Below, one piece after another: positions 1 to 10,745 of a DNA stretch of 64,000 bases; position 1 is the first letter of the stretch, and each line of letters opens with the position of its first letter. A model generated the notes under the pieces. That model made no database searches. It was not told the origin of the DNA and saw only the letters and a program-made list of their open reading frames with translations. Location: assembly GCA_964035575.1 (NCBI GenBank), contig OZ037852.1:1488001-1552000 (forward strand). Direction: 5' to 3'. Both the position numbers and the translations under genes were made by a program. This DNA is from Rhynchopus sp. YZ270_cl-10 (Eukaryota; Euglenozoa; Diplonemea; Diplonemida; Diplonemidae).

Positions 1-154
1 TCAAGGGGGACGGGACGTCGCATCTCGTTGAGTTGTGTTGTTGATGGTGGGGTGGAGGGGAAGGGGCAGTACTATGTTCTTGTCTCGCAGGGAGATGGTC
101 ACCGTTTATCTCACGTAGTCTCAAAGCGTTGTTTCCCTTTGGTTCAATCCTGAT

Positions 155-234
155 TAGTGAGGGCGTAGTGTGATCTGGTGCAGCTTTCTCACCCTTTATT
201 TGTGTACATTTTCAGGAGAACTCACAACACAACA
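155..234 (+). promoter_or_regulatory. Leader of ankyrin gene 1 with 3' splice acceptor
   Basis: A pyrimidine-rich stretch ending in AG at 214-215 lies 20 bases before the ATG at 235. Almost the same stretch (1590-1665, AG at 1645-1646) precedes the second ankyrin gene, including the sequence between AG and ATG. A pyrimidine tract plus AG just before a start codon is what a trans-splice acceptor or the end of a 5'-UTR intron looks like. No matching donor is visible upstream, so trans-splicing is an inference. Confidence 0.5.
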
Positions 235-1275
235 ATGATGAAGTTGGTCGCAACTGTGAAGAAGTTGTTCAAAGCAGGTGAGGATGTACGTGCCACAGAC
301 GCCAAAGGAAACACGTGTCTTATCCGTGCAGCGTGTTGTGGACACACCGATACTGTGCGCTATCTTGTGAGCTTGCCGGAGGTGGACCTGAATCACCAAG
401 GCAGCAGGAACTGCACTGCGTTGCACCTTGCTGTGCATAAAAAACATGCAGAAGTGGTGCAGCTGCTCATTGATGCAGGGGCAGACACTGAGAGGAAGGA
501 TGATGATGGACGCTCTCCTCTGCACTTGGCTAGCCGTTCAGGAGAACTCACAACTGTGAAGATGTTGGTCAAAGCAGGTGCGGATGTACGTGCCACAGAC
601 GCCAAAGGAAACACGTGTCTTATCTTTGCAGCGTGTTTTGGACTCACCGATACTGTGCGCTATCTTTTGGGCTTGCCAGAGGTGGACCTGAATCACCAAC
701 AGAGCAAGAACTTCACTGCGTTGCACCTTGCTGTGCAGAAGAAACATGCAGACGTGGTGCAGGTGCTCATTGATGCAGGGGCAGACATTGAGACAAAGGA
801 TGCTGAAGGACACTCTCCTTTGCACTTGGCTAGCGATTTAGGAGAACTCACAACTGTGACGATGTTGGTCGAAGCAGGTGCGGATGTACGTGCCACAGAC
901 GCCAACAGACTCACGTGTCTTTTTTTTGCAGCGCATTGTGGACACACCGATACTGTGCGCTATCTTGTGTGCTTGCCAGAGGTGGACCTGAATCAGCAAG
1001 CCATCGGCAACCTCACTGCGTTGCACTTAGCTGTGCAGGAGAAACATTCAGACGTGGTGCAGGTACTCATTGATGCAGGGGCAGACATTGAGAAAAAGGA
1101 TGATGAAGGACGTTCGCCTCTGCACGTGGCTACCATTTCAGGAGAGCTCACAACTGTGAAGATGTTGGTCAAAGCAGGTGCGGATGTGCGTGCCACAGAT
1201 GCCAAAAGAGACACGTGTCTTATCCTTGCAGCGATACTGTGCGCTATCTTGTGGGCTTACCAGAGGTGGACCTGA
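235..1275 (+). CDS. Ankyrin-repeat protein, C-terminally truncated by a 16-bp deletion
   Basis: The 346-aa product from the ATG at 235 is built almost wholly of ankyrin repeats (motifs such as TALHLAV, SPLHLAS, DAGAD, and the spacer RYLVSLPEVDLN). The repeats form a higher-order unit of three ankyrins, about 101 aa or 303 bp, repeated about three times with high DNA identity, so it grew recently by tandem duplication. Such proteins act as protein-binding scaffolds; the partner is unknown. An alternative GTG at 178 lies before the acceptor AG and was not used. In the last unit, 16 bp present in the two earlier units is missing near 1233. The reading frame shifts and stops at 1275, while the original ankyrin frame continues in another phase to a stop at 1380-1382. 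The gene is therefore shortened, possibly a recent pseudogene. Confidence 0.75.
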   Translation: MMKLVATVKKLFKAGEDVRATDAKGNTCLIRAACCGHTDTVRYLVSLPEVDLNHQGSRNCTALHLAVHKKHAEVVQLLIDAGADTERKDDDGRSPLHLASRSGELTTVKMLVKAGADVRATDAKGNTCLIFAACFGLTDTVRYLLGLPEVDLNHQQSKNFTALHLAVQKKHADVVQVLIDAGADIETKDAEGHSPLHLASDLGELTTVTMLVEAGADVRATDANRLTCLFFAAHCGHTDTVRYLVCLPEVDLNQQAIGNLTALHLAVQEKHSDVVQVLIDAGADIEKKDDEGRSPLHVATISGELTTVKMLVKAGADVRATDAKRDTCLILAAILCAILWAYQRWT

Positions 1276-1382
1276 ATCACCAAGGGAACGGCAACCAGAC
1301 TGCGTTGCACTTTGCTGTGGAAGGAAACCATGCAGACGTGGTGCAGGTGCTCATTGATGCAGGGGCAGACACTGAGCGTTAG
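1276..1382 (+). pseudogene. Out-of-frame remnant of the ankyrin repeats
   Basis: The sequence downstream of the frameshift still encodes ankyrin motifs (PEVDLN, QTALHF, DAGADTER) in a different phase and ends with its own TAG at 1380-1382. It shows that the ancestral protein was about 35-40 residues longer. The stretch 1383-1589 holds nothing recognisable. Confidence 0.6.
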
Positions 1383-1665
1383 AACAATTGCCGGACATTC
1401 TCCTTAAGTTGCGCCATTCTTGTGTGCAGCTTCGTTGGAGTTGTATTTTCATGACTGTAAACTGAGTTTCCTTTAGGATCACATATGGAGCATCCCTACG
1501 TGCCTTTAGGTAGACAATGCATTATTCTTTATTGCTGTGTTGGGAAGTGTATCCGCCGCACAGATAGATCAGAGAGAGGCTGGTTAGTGGGCGTAGTGTT
1601 CTCTAACTCAACTTTCTCACCCTTTATTTGTTGTGTACATTCTCAGGAGAACTCACAACACAACA

Positions 1666-1932
1666 ATGACGGGGCTGGTCTCAGCTACGATGACGTTGGT
1701 CAGAGACGCAGGTCCGGAATCACATGGTGAAGAGGTCGAGAGAGCAATGTGTCTTCTTCGTGCAGCGTATGATGGACACACCGATGCTGTGCGCTATCTT
1801 GTGAGCTTGCCAGAGGTGGACCTGAATCAGCAAGATTACTACTACCACACTTCGTTGCGCGCTGCTGCGGGAAAATGCCCAGTGCACAGTGTTCAACTTT
1901 TACAAGGCGGGGGAAAAATTTTTGGGGGCTGA
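1666..1932 (+). pseudogene. Second ankyrin gene, short fragment
   Basis: The ATG at 1666 sits in the same duplicated leader as the first ankyrin gene. The 88-aa product begins with a similar short N-terminus and keeps about one and a half ankyrin repeats (AMCLLRAAYDGHTDAVRYLV, then LPEVDLNQQ). After about residue 78 it runs into unrelated G-rich sequence and stops at 1930-1932. It is probably a truncated duplicate of the upstream gene. Expression is possible, since the leader and acceptor are kept, but a functional ankyrin domain is unlikely. Confidence 0.55.
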
Positions 1933-2864
1933 TTCGCACTTTTTCAGCACTTTTCCGCACTTTTTGCTCCCCCCCTTTCAGCCACACCATGTTGAGTGAT
2001 TGTCGACAAAAATTCTCCTGTTGCTCCAGCCATCCAAGAGCATCGCCAACCCCTGCTCCTTCACACTCTCCATCCAGGCGAAGCCAGTAGCGCCTCGAAC
2101 GCCGCGATCCCTCTTACCAGGGTATTAGGGTGGTTAAAAAAACTGGTTTTGAAAACCAGTTTTTCCAAAAACTGGTTTTCAAAAAAAAAAAAAGAAGGAT
2201 TATATTTTGTGCAACCAAATATCAGCCTTTTTGTTTTCGGCTAGCCAACTCTGCAACCGATTCAGAAATCATGAGAGATGATTTCTGCAACCGAATCCAA
2301 AATCATGCGATATGATTTCTGATGTTATGCAAACGTGACCATGACATTAAAATTTCTACAATTAGGAAATCATCGGTATGGTTTACAAGGTTGTGTAAAT
2401 CGCGAACGTGACACTAAAGAATCTCTGTTCACTTGATCTCTTAACGATGCTACGACTTGACGGTAGCTCGCTTCTTGAACTCTGATTCTACTTATTGTGT
2501 CCATACGGTTTTGCCCTAGGTGGTAGAGACTAGCCAACCCCCCCCTCTCCCCTCCCATCTCCCTCAGAGAAAAAGAAAGCCTCCCCTCTTGTTTCCCGGT
2601 TGGGCTTCCCTCGCCCCGTCCTGTTCGTCCTGTTCACGCTGGTGTCTGTTTCGTCCGTCTGTTTTGTGTTATCCGCGTGCACTCTTTTGTGTGGCTGAAT
2701 AAGCCCACGAGGCTTGGGTTCATCTTTAGATAGGTACTTGTGCTTTCATCGTGCTGGCATCGTACGTGGGTCAGCGGGAGGTGTCTGCATCATTAACTTC
2801 ACTTTTAGATCTTGAATTGTTTATACGTATGGCTATATACACAAGTACTCTGACCCATTCTTCT

Positions 2865-3070
2865 ACTGCTACAAATAACCACTCTTGCACTAGGTCTGCC
2901 TGAGTGAGCATCTGGTTTAGATCACTGGATGACTACTGCTACCGCTACTGCTACTAATAACCACTCTTGCACTAGGTCTGCCTGAGTGAGCATCTGGTTT
3001 AGATCACTGGATGACTACTGCTACCGCTACTGCTATAACTAACCACTCTTGCACTAGGTCTGCCTGGGTT
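2865..3070. repeat. 82-bp tandem repeat, about 2.4 copies
   Basis: The phrase CCACTCTTGCACTAGGTCTG recurs at 2879, 2961 and 3043, exactly 82 bp apart, with a variable CTGCTACCG microsatellite inside each unit. It lies in the cargo of P1. Confidence 0.85.
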
Positions 3071-3287
3071 TTCAGACACTTCCTCTCTGTTCGCATGACT
3101 GTCTGGGTGTTGCAGTACTGAAGTGGTGTGCCAAGGGAGCAGTCAGGCAGCATAGTGCCACCCATGTCGCAGGTGTGGAACTCAGTGTGCTCCGGCAGCA
3201 TGATATAAGCTTTTATTGGTGTTTGTGCGTTTTCTGCCTGGGTGGACGCCTTGGGAGGTAAGACTAGCTGTGTGTATTCTCATTTTA

Positions 3288-3870
3288 AGGACGACTAAGC
3301 ACGAGAGGCTTGGCTCTATCTTACAATCTTTTCTCTAATCTCATACTGTGCTGTTGCAGTGGTGTGTGATAGTGTGACCTCGATTTTTCCTCAGGTGTCT
3401 GTTTGGGAGCTCTCACTTAATTTTTTTTTTTGAAGGTGTCTAGGCACGAGAGTCTGGCTTTTGCCTTTTCAATATTTTCTCTTTATCAATCAGTACTGTT
3501 TCAGTGGTTTATAAGATTGTGTCTTCAGGTTTTCCTCACAGTGGTCTGACTCCCTGTGTTTACTAGAGCACCCTTTCCTGTGCACTGCTGCATGGCTGGT
3601 TTGGGAATCAGTCACCTCCACACAATGGTCTGTCGGTCTGTGTGAAGTTGTACCTTTCGCTGAGCTTAAAGGCGACTTTGCACGTGAGGCTGGGTTTGCC
3701 TTGCAAGCCGTTCTCTAACTCAGACTGATCTGTCTCAGTGGTTCGTGGTAGTGTGTCTTGAGTCTTTCCCTCAGACGCTAGTACTGTTACTTACTGTTGA
3801 TGCTGACCAAGCGTGAGAGTCCTGGCTCATCCGACTAACTCGTGTCTCAGTGATGTGGTGCTAGCTTCCT
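3288..3870 (+). repeat. Array of extended R1 hairpin repeats inside P1
   Basis: R1-like hairpins begin near 3289, 3432, 3668 and 3800, and another lies at 2694-2735. Three of them extend into homologous units of about 105 bp: the hairpin, a pyrimidine tract with TTCTCT, CAGTGGT, and an end resembling TTTTCCTCAG. R1 is described at 41951. Confidence 0.6.
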
Positions 3871-5613
3871 ATCTGCTTGGTTTAAGGTAGCGTCCTTCCT
3901 CTTCTTCGTTCCCTTCCTTTCATGCCTCATCTTGTTCGCCTCTTTCTCTCCAGTCTCTGTTGCGTCTGTCGGGTCTGTGGTATGTGTGTGATGTGTTATC
4001 TTGTGTCGAAGGTGGATATGTACGTGAGGAGTGCGTTCCTCTTATGATCTGTAGTAGTACACTGCCACGGGAGGGCTTTGTATTTCACGTCACGTTTATC
4101 ACAGTCATGCAGTGCTGTTGGATTGGTTTGTGTACAGCTTGTGTGTGGTGTCTGCAGACTCCTCCTCTCGGTTTTCAATGTCTGCGTGTGAGTAGAGCTC
4201 TGACCGACCCGGGAGTGTGCTGGGTGGTTTTGAGTATCAAATTAGAGTGAATCTATTCACATGGCTGCCTGTGTGTCTGACCTGTGCGAGGTTGTCTTGG
4301 TTGTTTGTAACAAGGTACTCTTCCTTCTTGGAGCTGTCGGAAACACTCCTGGTGTGGTGCGCCCCCTTTTGTACAGTTTTGATTTCTCTGAGATGCATGG
4401 ACGGACGTTCCTGTTATTCTGTCACTGGCTGTCATGAGAAAACTGTTGCGCCGAGTACAAGACCCCAGCAGCAACCTCAATCTAATCCACACAGTGCTGC
4501 AGTGTCTCGAAAAGTTCTCCAACAGTACATTCAATTTTGCAAGGCCCCCCTTGCGCAATACCTGCCTGTCCATCAGGGTATACATGACTTCTATACCTAC
4601 ATGCCTGATGTATGAATAGAGGCTTTGCGGGTTTGCGGGTCTCGCAACGTTGTCGGTTCAGTCTTTCTCCTCCTGCGATGTCCGGCGTTACTCTTTTTCA
4701 AGTGTGATTGTGTTTGTCGTCCCGCTCTCGCGGACCATCTTCGTACCCACGGACGTGGTGGGGTCCCTGCAGCGTCGACCTTATGCGCCGCCGCCCGCGA
4801 CCCAGGCTGCGTGATAATGTGGGCACGGCGTCCGCCCCTGGGACCAGCAAGACTGCCTCTGCGACCGAGTGCTACTTCCCCATGTACGACTTCATCTTCT
4901 CTGTACCTCGTGCGACGAGCACCAGGACGATGCCGTAGGCGTGCACGTCCTGCAGTGCCGCTGGGTTATGTCGCTCCGCCGCCAGTGACTGCGTCAGCCT
5001 AGAGTGGTGTATGGAACATCGACTGGCGCGTGACCAGCCACCTTGCAAGGTGGACACACGACACTCCAGGCCGTGGCTGTTTCATATCATCCTCCAGACG
5101 ACCCGCCAGAGCGATCCTGACTACGGATGGAGGCAGCACGGACCTTGGCAGCGACGCGTGCTGTTCTGGCCGATGTGGTGGGTACCTCTGTGTCACAATG
5201 TCTGAACATCGAATTACTCTGGCATGTTTAACGACACTAAGCTGAGACTGTGTACCGATGTCGTGTCTGTGTTTGGGACTGTGGTGCACCGCTTGGACTT
5301 CCGCACTTTCCGGGCCTACAACGGTGATGTGGCTGTGGTCGCTTGTGAGCCGGTGGAGGGCACTCCATGACTCTGATGCTGGGCGAGAATCCTTCTGTGC
5401 CGAATGCCTTCTGCGTGCCAAGTGGCAGGTCTGGGAAGCTGGTGGTGTGTTCAACGACGACTATCAATGTGGGCGTCGGCGGTGGTGGCTGGCTGTACGT
5501 GTGATATTGGGTGTGCTCGACGCGTAGTACAGCTGCATGAGCTTGTGTGCGATACGCTAGACTTCAACGTTAAGTATGACACGAACCCTTGCCGCGCAGA
5601 GCTCTCCCTGACA

Positions 5614-5841
5614 TCATGGTTCCGTCGTTCTCGTCCTTCTTCTTTTGAACTCCTCACCTGCGTTGGGATATGAAAGCCAGAGATCTGCGTTGGGGATTTC
5701 ATTATCTCTGAAGCTTTCTGGATTTCTCAAATTATCGTAGCGGTTCAGATCTCGAATTCCATCTGAAAGAATTCCAGTGACGAGATCAAAACACGCACGA
5801 TTCTTCCCATCGCAGTTGAGCGATTCGGTAAGCTCAAGCAA
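5614..5841 (-). CDS. P1 terminal ORF with conserved 50-residue N-terminus
   Basis: The ATG lies 37 bp inside the right end of P1 and reads inwards. The first 50 residues (starting MLELTESLNCDGKNRACFD) are identical to those in P2 (8153-8503), then the two diverge where the shared end stops. No domain is recognised. The conserved part may be the stump of an enzyme of the autonomous parent, or merely the translation of conserved terminal DNA. Confidence 0.3.
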   Translation of the reverse strand: MLELTESLNCDGKNRACFDLVTGILSDGIRDLNRYDNLRNPESFRDNEIPNADLWLSYPNAGEEFKRRRTRTTEP

Positions 5842-8152
5842 ACAAACAAAAGGTTAAAGAGTTTGGCGTTACGAAAACAAAAGAAGGATTATATTTTGTG
5901 CAACCAAATATCAGCCTTTTTGTTTTCGGCTAGCCAACTCTGCAACCGATTCAGAAATCATGAGAGATGATTTCTGCAACCGAATCCAAAATCATGCGAT
6001 ATGATTTCTGATGTTATGCAAACGTGACCATGACATTAAAATTTCTCCCTCCCACCCACTCCTGAGTAACTCTCTACGGTATCGTGGTTCACGTTTATCC
6101 TTGCAGCCCTCGTGGGGCAGTCACGCAATGACACCAAGGCCTTGTAGCTTCGGCCTGCGACACTGTCTTGGGAATGACGGACACCGTCGTTATTCCCTTA
6201 GTTGCTGGGCACACCCTCCCTGACTAAGTCGTTATATCTGCCCTCTCTTCATCTGCCCTCCATGCACCACACCGCTTCCTCCTGCACTTCATAGAGATCT
6301 TGTGGGTGGTAAACGCTCGTTATATACCTTGACGGCAACGCTGGCTTCCATCCTCGCACCTGGCCTACACTGCTTAAGATGACCTGCGGGACGGGTGCCA
6401 GTCAGTCGGGACGGAGACCCCCGCTCGGCGCCGTAGAGGTCGTTTGCACTGGGCGTATTCATAGTGATGATGAACACCACGCTGTCCATCCTCGTGTACG
6501 GCTGGTCGTCAGCGCAGGAGCTGACGGTATACGCCGCAGTCTTCGCTGAGTTTGGACGCTGTGCGGGTGTTTAGCTGGACCATGTACCAACCTGCGAAAG
6601 CCCTCCTTCTCCATGTGCCTACCCAAACGACACAGCCTAGCAATGGACGTCTCGTGGTGAGGCTGATCCCTGGGTGCAAGATTCTACCTGTCGCTGTAGG
6701 ATTGCTGCTGCTGCTGCTGCTGCTGCGGTGTTGTTCGTGCTGTGTGTGTAAGAAGAGTACATTTGCCATCCGTTCAAAGGCTTGCAATATCAATCCTTCT
6801 CTCAGGGCGCCTCAGTCATGCACGCCGCCTGTGCCCTGTTGCAGCGCTTCTCCATGTCTTCTCTGTCAATGTCACACAACTTTCTGGCCGCAGCTTCACA
6901 TTCGTCCCTGCTGTAGGGTGGCGCGTTCATCTAGGGTGCACGGATAAGATGCCGACACCTCTTCTCCCACAGCTCGTGAATGTGTGGCAGTCGGGTTTTG
7001 CGCAGTCCACATCACTGCCGCCACAGGAGCAGGCGGTCCTTACCACGATCTACCTGGAGGTGATGCGCTACTTCGAGGCTATGTGCACTGGCTGATCACT
7101 GACGGTCGGCTTGCACTCCTCCCCGAGATGCGTGACTGCTAGTTGCTGACCGACCACACCTACGAAGTGCAGAGGCAAGGTATCGCCAGAGGGTTTGGAT
7201 AGGTATCGTCTGAGCACTGCGTTCTTGTTCTTGAGTAGCTTAGCAGTATGGCGAAGGCGCTAGGTGATGGCGGCTTCGTTGGAAAGAAGGCGCAGATGGG
7301 CAAAGGTCTATGTTGCTGTCGCGTGCGTCGTGTTTACTTGCCTTTGGTAAGGTCTCTAAGAAAACGAACCACTTTCTTTCTACATCACGTCTTGAGAGGC
7401 ACGTCATTCCTACTGTGCTTGTGGTTCCGCTGATGCCGGCAGGCAAGAACCCCTTTATACAGGACCGCGACCCTGACTAAGTTTGCCATGACCGCAGTTC
7501 TTCATAGCTCCTTTATACTCCAGAGTTCAGTGGCCTTAGCTGAAACACTCCAACCGGTAGTAACCCATACGGTGCATTCCATTGCGGCTCATTCCAATGC
7601 TTTGCGAGAAAGACCCAAAGGAGGAATACTGCGTTGTTTAGAAGGACCCGCAGACCCGAAGCTATGGGGTGTGAGCGAATCCAGTCTGCACGGACAAGAG
7701 GGAGTGATGAGGTTTCTTCTAAGAGGTTGTCATCATAATCCCTGCGGTTAAGATCAACCGGAAAGGTAAGAGTGTCCTAATGCAGGCCGGCCAGAGGCTA
7801 GCTGTAGAGTGCTTTCTCTGGGTAGAAGGCCCCGCTCTTCAGCATTCCCCTCGGTCGCGTGGTCGCTTAAATGAGAGCTGCGTTCGCCGCTAGAACTCCG
7901 TCGGGCTCCGTTTCTTTTCTGCTGTGCGTGACACAAGATTTTTCTTTACGGAGAGATCGAAATCCATCTCTTCACGACTCCGTGTTCCGCTATGCACTGG
8001 CAGACGTCTTCCTGCTCCGGAGCAGTGAAGTGACCTCTGCAAGACATTCCCACGGATGCCCCCCCCCCGACTGCGCTCAAACGGATTAGGGCCGTCGAGG
8101 CATTCAATATGTCAGGATGCTAGATGCCTCGTTTCGTGGCTTACCGGCTTCG

Positions 8153-8503
8153 TCATTTTATACGTTCATCTGGCTGATGAGTGGAAGCCGGTGTAGTACA
8201 TATCAGATGTAAACCACGAAATGGATTGTAGGACTGCATGGTTGGAGTCCACCCCCCGGTACAGCCGGTCACATACCATGGTTCACTGTTCACGAGTGGT
8301 CTGTTGTATTTCAAGTCAAGTCTTATTTGAATTACGTTTTTCGCGCCCACCCTGGGGATTTCATTATCTCTGAAGCTTTCTGGATTTCTCAAATTATCGT
8401 AGCGGTTCAGATCTCGAATTCCATCTGAAAGAATTCCAGTGACGAGATCAAAACACGCACGATTCTTCCCATCGCAGTTGAGCGATTCGGTAAGCTCAAG
8501 CAA
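8153..8503 (-). CDS. P2 terminal ORF with the same N-terminus
   Basis: This 116-aa frame begins with the same 50 residues as the ORF of P1 and then reads through P2-specific DNA, including the R6 and R2 repeats, so its C-terminus is not likely to be evolved protein. It matters mainly as evidence that P1 and P2 share an origin. Confidence 0.25.
   Translation of the reverse strand: MLELTESLNCDGKNRACFDLVTGILSDGIRDLNRYDNLRNPESFRDNEIPRVGAKNVIQIRLDLKYNRPLVNSEPWYVTGCTGGWTPTMQSYNPFRGLHLICTTPASTHQPDERIK
8172..8325 (+). repeat. R6+R2 dispersed-repeat pair, copy 1
   Basis: R6 contains GATGTAAACCACGAAATGG and a run GTCCACCCCCCGGTACAGC. It is followed directly by R2, here TTCACGAGTGGTCTG then TTGTATTTCAAGTCAAG. 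The same order occurs at 22817-22970 and 39828-39925. Confidence 0.75.
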
Positions 8504-9810
8504 ACAAACAAAAGGTTAAAGAGTTTGGCGTTACGAAAACAAAAAAAACAGAGAAATCTGGAGGGGAAAAAAAAAACCGACACTTTTCACCAGGCCTTTC
8601 TGTAAATGTCGTCCCCAGATTAGGGCGGACTCGATTTTTTTTCCCGCATTTTTTCCCCGCCTGGTAGAACCGTGGTTGAACCACGGGAGTGCCTTTGAGA
8701 AATGGATGTTCCTTGAATTTTTTTTGCCTGCGGCGCCATTTTTCATTTTTTGCTCCGCAAAAAAGGGTTCGTTGAGTGGCTCTGTGGTGTAAAAAGCTAG
8801 ATTTTTACACCGTACCCTCAAAAATTTTCGCCTGCGGCGCCATTTTATACAGTCCCTATGTTCCCAATGTCTACCCTGGGTCAGCAGCGCCGAAAAATAT
8901 TTTGAGCAAAAAACAAGCTGACCTCCCCAACTTGAAATCTGGATTCCTGGATAAGACACTGACCCCACCCCCGAAAACCCCGAAAAAGGTGACTGTGTCC
9001 GTCAACGGTGGAGATTTTCGCCGGAAACACTAGTTTTCGCCACCCAGGAGAGAAAACCAGAAAAACCAGTTTTTTCCGGAATTTTGGATTTTCACCCTAA
9101 TACCCTGCTCTTACCCAGTGTATTTTTTGGGCCGGTTGGGGGGGGTCAGTGACCCCCCCCAAATTTTCTCCGGAAATTTGGGCCGGTGGGGGGGGTCAGT
9201 TTTTTCAGCTGGGTTTGAGGTGTTTCCTCGGCGTGGTGTAAAAAGCTATACATTTACACCGTACCCAAAAAATTTTTCGCCTGCGGCGCCATGTATATTG
9301 TTTTTTTTTGCTCCGCAAAAAAAAATATACAGTTCACTATGTGCCCAATGTCTTCCCTGGTCGTGCTGAAAAAAAAAAAATTGGGCAAAAAAACAAACTG
9401 ACCCCCCCCAAACTTAAAATCTGGATTCCTGGATACAGGGTTCTAGCTCAGAAGAAAAAAAAAAGAAACGGAAAAGGTGGCTCAAAAAAATTTTTCTGCG
9501 CTTCGCGCGCAGGGATTACGCAGCTCCCCCAAAAATAAAAAAAGTACGTATGGATTTTCAACACGTACAATTCTAAGCAAAAACAATTAAAAACCGCGCG
9601 CGCTTCGCGCGCGCTCTCCCTGGCAAAGTTGGTTGAGAAGGGTTGTGAAAGTTCGAAGAACTGGAGAAATCATCAGTCATGGCATCCAAATGTTCCTGGC
9701 GAAGCCACGGTACGCAACATTTTTAAAAAATCTTGACATAAAATGGCACTTTCGTTGGTAACTATGGTCCAGTTCCGTAAACTTTACTTCCATATTTTGC
9801 TAAAACGAAA

Positions 9811-9930
9811 GTTTCTGGCGAAGCCACGGTACGCAACATTTCTAAAAATTGCGCTTAAAATTGCCTATTATGTCATGGGAAGGGTGTATTGCAATCTAGC
9901 GCCGCAGGCGCACGGTACGCTACTTTTTTC
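9811..9930 (+). repeat. R7 module, copy 1 (in E4)
   Basis: It runs from CTGGCGAAGCCACGGTACGC, through TATGTCATGGGAAGGG, to GCGCCGCAGGCGCACGGTAC. A partial extra copy of the start is at 9699-9725. Other copies lie in E5 (26698-26826) and E6 (27330-27456). The shared tail GCGCCGCAGGCGCACGGTAC recurs twice in E11. Confidence 0.75.
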
Positions 9931-10667
9931 TTTAAGGTCCTGGGCTGGACCTTAAATTGCATCCGGGGGTCCGTTCCTCCAGAAACTCTATGAAGGTGTT
10001 GACCGCTCGAACCGATGTCTCCTACCTGAGAGATTACAAAACAGGAGGCGAGGAGGGGTATGCGGGGCGTTTTTGTGCCTTCAGGGTCTTTTTGTTTTTC
10101 AGCAACCCTGCCTCTCCTATATCACCAGTGCATAGCCTTTGTCTTTCTGTTGGGGTATGCGGGACTTCCCCTAGTCCTCAGGGTCTAAACGCCCCTGCCC
10201 TCTTTTATGCTAGTTCACCCTGGCAGGGTATATAAATGCTGGGTCAGGCTGGCCCCCCTATGCTATGATGGGTGCTCGCACCCGGAGCATAAATGGCCAG
10301 CGGTCAGGCCAGAGTCGCTCTACGGAGTCTCTCTGCCACGCCTTTGGGTTACGGTGTGCTGCCTGTAAGGACGTCCATGTATATCCCTAAGAGAAAGGGT
10401 GAGGCCCAACTGTCGGTACAGCATGGGGCGCCAAGAGAGAGATGTTGTGACCCCCCCGCCCACCCCTTTTTGTGTTTTTGGGTTTCTGCTCTCTTGTGTA
10501 GACTATCGTGCATCAAGCGTTGGGTGCAGCGAACTGCAGTACCTGTAAGCTCACAACTCTTCAACGGAAGGTGGGCCGCCGGCTGTCGAGCGGTTGTGAA
10601 CCGCCCTCGTTCTCTTACGGTACGGGCCAGTCATTAGGTTTCCTTTTACATCTTCTGTTGTTGGCCG

Positions 10668-10745
10668 CAGGGTACTTGTGCTTTCATCCGGATGGCTGGC
10701 ATCGTACGTGGGTCAGTCGGAGGTGCCTGCATTAATAACTTCACT
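10668..10745 (+). repeat. R5 dispersed repeat
   Basis: It contains CTGGCATCGTACGTGGGTCA and GTCGGAGGTGCCTGCATT and ends near AACTTCACTTTC. Related copies lie at 2731-2812 and 51845-51895, the latter directly before a start codon, and a diverged one near 50800. Confidence 0.65.

Larger units (their letters stand above)
2194..5878 (-). mobile_element. Element P1, identical ends with P2, different cargo
   Basis: The left end (2194-2357, 164 bp) and right end (5691-5878, 188 bp) are essentially identical to the ends of P2 (5883-6046 and 8353-8540), but the 3.3 kb in between is unrelated to P2's interior. P1 sits in the A-tract of E1. A-tract lengths in E1, its intact relative and the P1/P2 junction fit a 4-bp AAAA duplication for each insertion. 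There are no terminal inverted repeats. The left end holds two small hairpins around AGAAATCAT...ATGATTTCT. The conserved ORF in the right end reads on the minus strand, so that strand is taken as sense. The superfamily is not recognised. Confidence 0.7.
5883..8540 (-). mobile_element. Element P2, tandem to P1
   Basis: It has the same 164-bp left end and 188-bp right end as P1, separated from P1 by AAAA. Its 2.3-kb interior (6047-8352) is different and includes an R6+R2 dispersed-repeat pair at 8172-8325. I recognise no gene in the interior. Constant ends around changing contents resemble Pack-type or Helitron-type sequence capture, but no canonical Helitron 3' end was found. Confidence 0.7.
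2118..9107. mobile_element. hAT-like MITE E1 split by a 6.3-kb insertion
   Basis: The ends are a perfect 15-bp inverted repeat, CAGGGTATTAGGGTG, flanked by direct repeats of CTCTTAC. Without the internal insertion (2194-8540 plus A-tract) the element is about 640 bp and matches the intact copy at 32849-33485 along its whole length. CA-rG ends and 7-8 bp target duplications are typical of the hAT superfamily. It encodes no transposase. It stands directly left of element E2 and uses the same target sequence. Confidence 0.85.

Noticed and set aside
4872-5057. Minus-strand DVHAYGIVL, resembling kinase subdomain IX
   Set aside because: Only nine residues; neighbouring kinase motifs are not visible in any frame. 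Possibly a captured fragment in P1, but not supportable.
2194-8540. P1/P2 as Helitrons
   Set aside because: Constant ends and changing cargo fit, but I find no CTRR terminus with a preceding hairpin in either orientation, and a 4-bp A duplication seems present.
2194-8540. P1/P2 as an LTR element with a shared central repeat
   Set aside because: The order is left end-cargo-right end twice; no sequence is repeated in the LTR-internal-LTR arrangement and no reverse transcriptase is seen.
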